DNA from: Chloroflexota bacterium
Lineage (GTDB): Bacteria > Chloroflexota > UBA6077 > FW602-bin22 > JAMCVK01
Direction: 5' to 3'
DNA length: 64,000 nt
Assembly (NCBI GenBank): GCA_023475225.1
Contig: JAMCVK010000002.1
Coordinates: forward strand, 1 to 64,000
The translations under genes and the position numbers were made by a program. Shown here one piece after another: positions 62,075 through 64,000 of this stretch. Numbering within the stretch: position 1 is the stretch's first letter; every line of letters starts with the position of its first letter. Below the pieces are notes generated by a model. The model saw nothing but the letters and a program-made list of their open reading frames with translations. It was not told the origin of the DNA and did no database searches.

Positions 62075-63367
62075 ATGAAGAGTGATATCCTTATCAAAGA
62101 TTGCACTGTGGTCACGTTGTCTGACGATGGGGTCTTGGAGCATACTGATGTGCTCATCGACAAAGGGCTTATTGTGGCCATCGCCCCCACGGGAAGCCTC
62201 GCCGTGGAAGCAGATAAAACTATAGAGGGACGAGGTTCGGTCCTGCTGCCCGGTCTGGTCAACACTCACACCCACGTGGGCCAGTCCTTCCACCGAGGCA
62301 CCTCAGAAGCGATGCGCCTGCAAGAGTGGCTCGAATGGGGAGCACCCTATATCACAAAGATGACACCTGATGACCTTTACTGGGCCGTTCTTCTTTCTGC
62401 TGCGGAGATGATAAAGGCTGGCATCACCACCTTCGCCGATATGTTCTTTAACCAGGAGGTCATCGCTGAGGCCATCAAGGTGGCTGGCCTGCGGGCTTGC
62501 CTGTATGAGGGAATTATGGAGACCAGACCTGAGCGTGGTAGCACCGAGGCCCAATTCCGACGGGCCGTGACCTTTGTCGAACGATGGAATGGACGTGAAA
62601 ACGGTCGTATCATGGCCGGGCTGGCTCCACACTCCACCTATACTTGCTCTTTTGATACCATCCGTGAAGTGGTGGCTGCGTCGGCCGATTTAGGGATTGG
62701 TTTACATACTCACCTGTCGGAGACGGAGAGGGAGGTGGCTGAGTCCATAGAGAAGTACGGCAAGAGGCCACCAGAGGTGCTCCTGGAGCTGGGCTGTTTG
62801 GAGCGTCCTCTCCTGGCGGCCCATTGTGTTCATCTCTCGTCTCAGGATATAGCTATTCTGGATCGTCCCAATGTTGGTATTGCCCATAATCCGGGGAGTA
62901 ACCTGAAGCTCTTTAGTGGGATAGCGCCAATCCCGCAGCTGCTGGGACGCCGCCTGGCCGTAGGGTTGGGCAGTGACGGCTGTGGAAGCAATGATACAGT
63001 TGACATCTTGAAAGAGATGTATCTAGCGGCGGTGATTCACCCCTGGGAGATGGGCTCCTCACCAGCACACTCTTGCCTAGAGATGGCCACAATCGGAGGG
63101 GCGAAAGCCCTGGGACTGGGAGATGTGATCGGGACGGTGACTGTGGGCCAGAAGGCTGACCTCATCCTTCTGGATATGGAGCATGTGCGGTTAGTGCCGA
63201 TCAATAACCTGGTCCTCAATCTGGTTTACACGGCTCGCTGTGATGATGTAGCAACTGTCATTGTCGACGGGCGTATCCTGATGGAAGACCGCCGGTTGAA
63301 GACCCTGGATGAAGAGCAGATCATCGCCGAGTGCAGTAGCAGAGCAGCCAGGGTCTTTGGGGCTTAA
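62075..63367 (+). CDS. amidohydrolase, MtaD/SsnA/guanine deaminase-like
   Basis: 430 residues. Metal motifs all present: N-T-H-T-H-V-G (H-x-H), G-L-H-T-H-L-S-E, A-A-H-C-V-H-L, and G-L-G-S-D-G-C-G-S-N-D. Closest to S-adenosylhomocysteine/methylthioadenosine deaminases and related nucleobase deaminases. AGGAGAGG upstream of the ATG. It stands between a nucleobase-type importer and PNP, so it probably deaminates the imported purine or nucleoside. Exact substrate unknown. Confidence 0.9.
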   Translation: MKSDILIKDCTVVTLSDDGVLEHTDVLIDKGLIVAIAPTGSLAVEADKTIEGRGSVLLPGLVNTHTHVGQSFHRGTSEAMRLQEWLEWGAPYITKMTPDDLYWAVLLSAAEMIKAGITTFADMFFNQEVIAEAIKVAGLRACLYEGIMETRPERGSTEAQFRRAVTFVERWNGRENGRIMAGLAPHSTYTCSFDTIREVVAASADLGIGLHTHLSETEREVAESIEKYGKRPPEVLLELGCLERPLLAAHCVHLSSQDIAILDRPNVGIAHNPGSNLKLFSGIAPIPQLLGRRLAVGLGSDGCGSNDTVDILKEMYLAAVIHPWEMGSSPAHSCLEMATIGGAKALGLGDVIGTVTVGQKADLILLDMEHVRLVPINNLVLNLVYTARCDDVATVIVDGRILMEDRRLKTLDEEQIIAECSSRAARVFGA

Positions 63368-63409
63368 CCGAGAGGGTTCTCTAGTCTATTCGACAAAGGG
63401 GGATTGACT

Positions 63410-64000
63410 GTGAAAGGCATTGTTTCCGCTGTCACCGAGGCGGTAGGATTCATTCGTTCACGGAGCGATATTGTTCCTCAGGCAGGGTTGATCCTGGGAT
63501 CAGGGCTGGGACCCTTGGCTGAGGAGATTTCTTCAGCTGTGGCTATCTCCTATAAGGATATCCCTCATTTCCCTGTCTCTACTGTGCCTGGCCATGCCGG
63601 TCGCCTGGTTTTGGGAATGCTGGAGGGAAAACCGGTCGTGGCTATGCAGGGCCGGTTTCATCGCTACGAGGGCTATCCCTATAGTCAGGTAACTTTCCCA
63701 GTGGTCGTCATGAGGAAACTGGGCATAAAAGCCCTTATCGTCACTAACGCCTCCGGAGGGGTCAACGAGAACTTTCGCCCTGGGGATTTGATGTTGATCA
63801 GCGACCATATAAATTACAGCGGTGATAATCCTTTGATAGGTCCGAATGATGAGGAGCTGGGGCCCCGCTTCCCCGAGATGTCGGAAGCCTATGATTGGTC
63901 CTTGCGGCAGTTGGCCAAAGAGATCGCCCAGCGGGAGGGCATCACCCTGCGGGAGGGGGTTTACATGCATTTCCTGGGGCCCAACCTTGAGACCCCGGCT
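63410..64000 (+). CDS. purine nucleoside phosphorylase (partial, cut by window end)
   Basis: GTG start with GGGGGA about 7 bases upstream, open for 197 codons to the window edge. Motifs of the trimeric PNP family are visible: L-I-L-G-S-G-L-G (phosphate loop), V-P-G-H-A-G, M-Q-G-R-F-H-R-Y-E-G-Y, V-T-N-A-S-G-G-V-N and G-P-N-L-E-T-P-A. It cleaves inosine or guanosine with phosphate into base and ribose-1-phosphate. It ends the importer operon as far as can be seen. Confidence 0.94.
   Translation, partial: MKGIVSAVTEAVGFIRSRSDIVPQAGLILGSGLGPLAEEISSAVAISYKDIPHFPVSTVPGHAGRLVLGMLEGKPVVAMQGRFHRYEGYPYSQVTFPVVVMRKLGIKALIVTNASGGVNENFRPGDLMLISDHINYSGDNPLIGPNDEELGPRFPEMSEAYDWSLRQLAKEIAQREGITLREGVYMHFLGPNLETPA

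Overview
The window looks like a piece of chromosome from an anaerobic bacterium, most likely a member of the Chloroflexota. That placement is inferred from gene content and is not proven. Pointers are an ECF sigma factor paired with a DUF5667-type anti-sigma protein, secreted proteins ending in a short L-P-[FL]-I-type tail, TTG/GTG starts behind strong Shine-Dalgarno (SD) sites, clean TTGACA-N17-TATAAT promoters, an octaheme cytochrome c, and a ferredoxin-dependent 2-oxoacid oxidoreductase. I saw no rRNA, tRNA, CRISPR array, transposase or phage gene.

Layout. 1-4.7 kb: housekeeping genes (J-domain protein, CutA, Mut7-C nuclease-like protein, CCA-adding enzyme, MFS exporter) separated by palindromic dispersed repeats. 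4.8-11.4 kb: one giant surface protein of about 2200 residues. 11.7-16.7 kb: a deacetylase lipoprotein, a HIT/glycosyltransferase group and a nucleoside hydrolase. 17-19.5 kb: an octaheme cytochrome with a long leader, divergent from a hemerythrin gene. 19.8-21.2 kb: a lipoprotein SagB-type flavoprotein and two small Cys-rich proteins.

21.4-41.1 kb is a large catabolic island, nearly all on the minus strand. It holds a short-chain dehydrogenase (SDR), two GGT-fold Ntn-hydrolases, AroM, a peptide-type ABC importer, three amidohydrolases, FdrA, a DUF1116 protein and a 56-residue FdrA-like protein missed by a simple ORF search. It also holds an MttB-like methyltransferase, a TIGR04076 protein, a GntR regulator and a divergent DUF2877 gene. 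FdrA, DUF1116 and DUF2877 together are the oxamate carbamoyltransferase set (AllFGH).

41.2-50.6 kb: an anti-sigma/ECF pair, a five-part 84-85 bp repeat array, a second GntR, a CDC48-like AAA ATPase with a degenerate second ATPase domain, and three genes that I read as oxalate oxidoreductase. The alpha subunit carries Arg31, Arg109, Asp112 and Asp116, and the gamma and delta domains are fused. Taken together, the window could convert oxalurate to oxamate plus carbamoyl phosphate, oxamate to oxalate plus ammonia (HpxW-like GGT homologue), and oxalate to CO2 plus reduced ferredoxin. This is the most interesting hypothesis here.

50.7-57.6 kb: a secreted glycosidase-like protein, an MBL hydrolase, small zinc-ribbon and membrane proteins, an MFS transporter and a CPA2 antiporter. 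57.6-64 kb: a plus-strand operon with tandem promoters encoding an NMT1/THI5-type ABC importer with two paralogous permeases, a deaminase-type amidohydrolase and a purine nucleoside phosphorylase cut by the window end. With the nucleoside hydrolase at 16 kb, this fits purine and nucleoside use feeding the ureide/oxalate genes.
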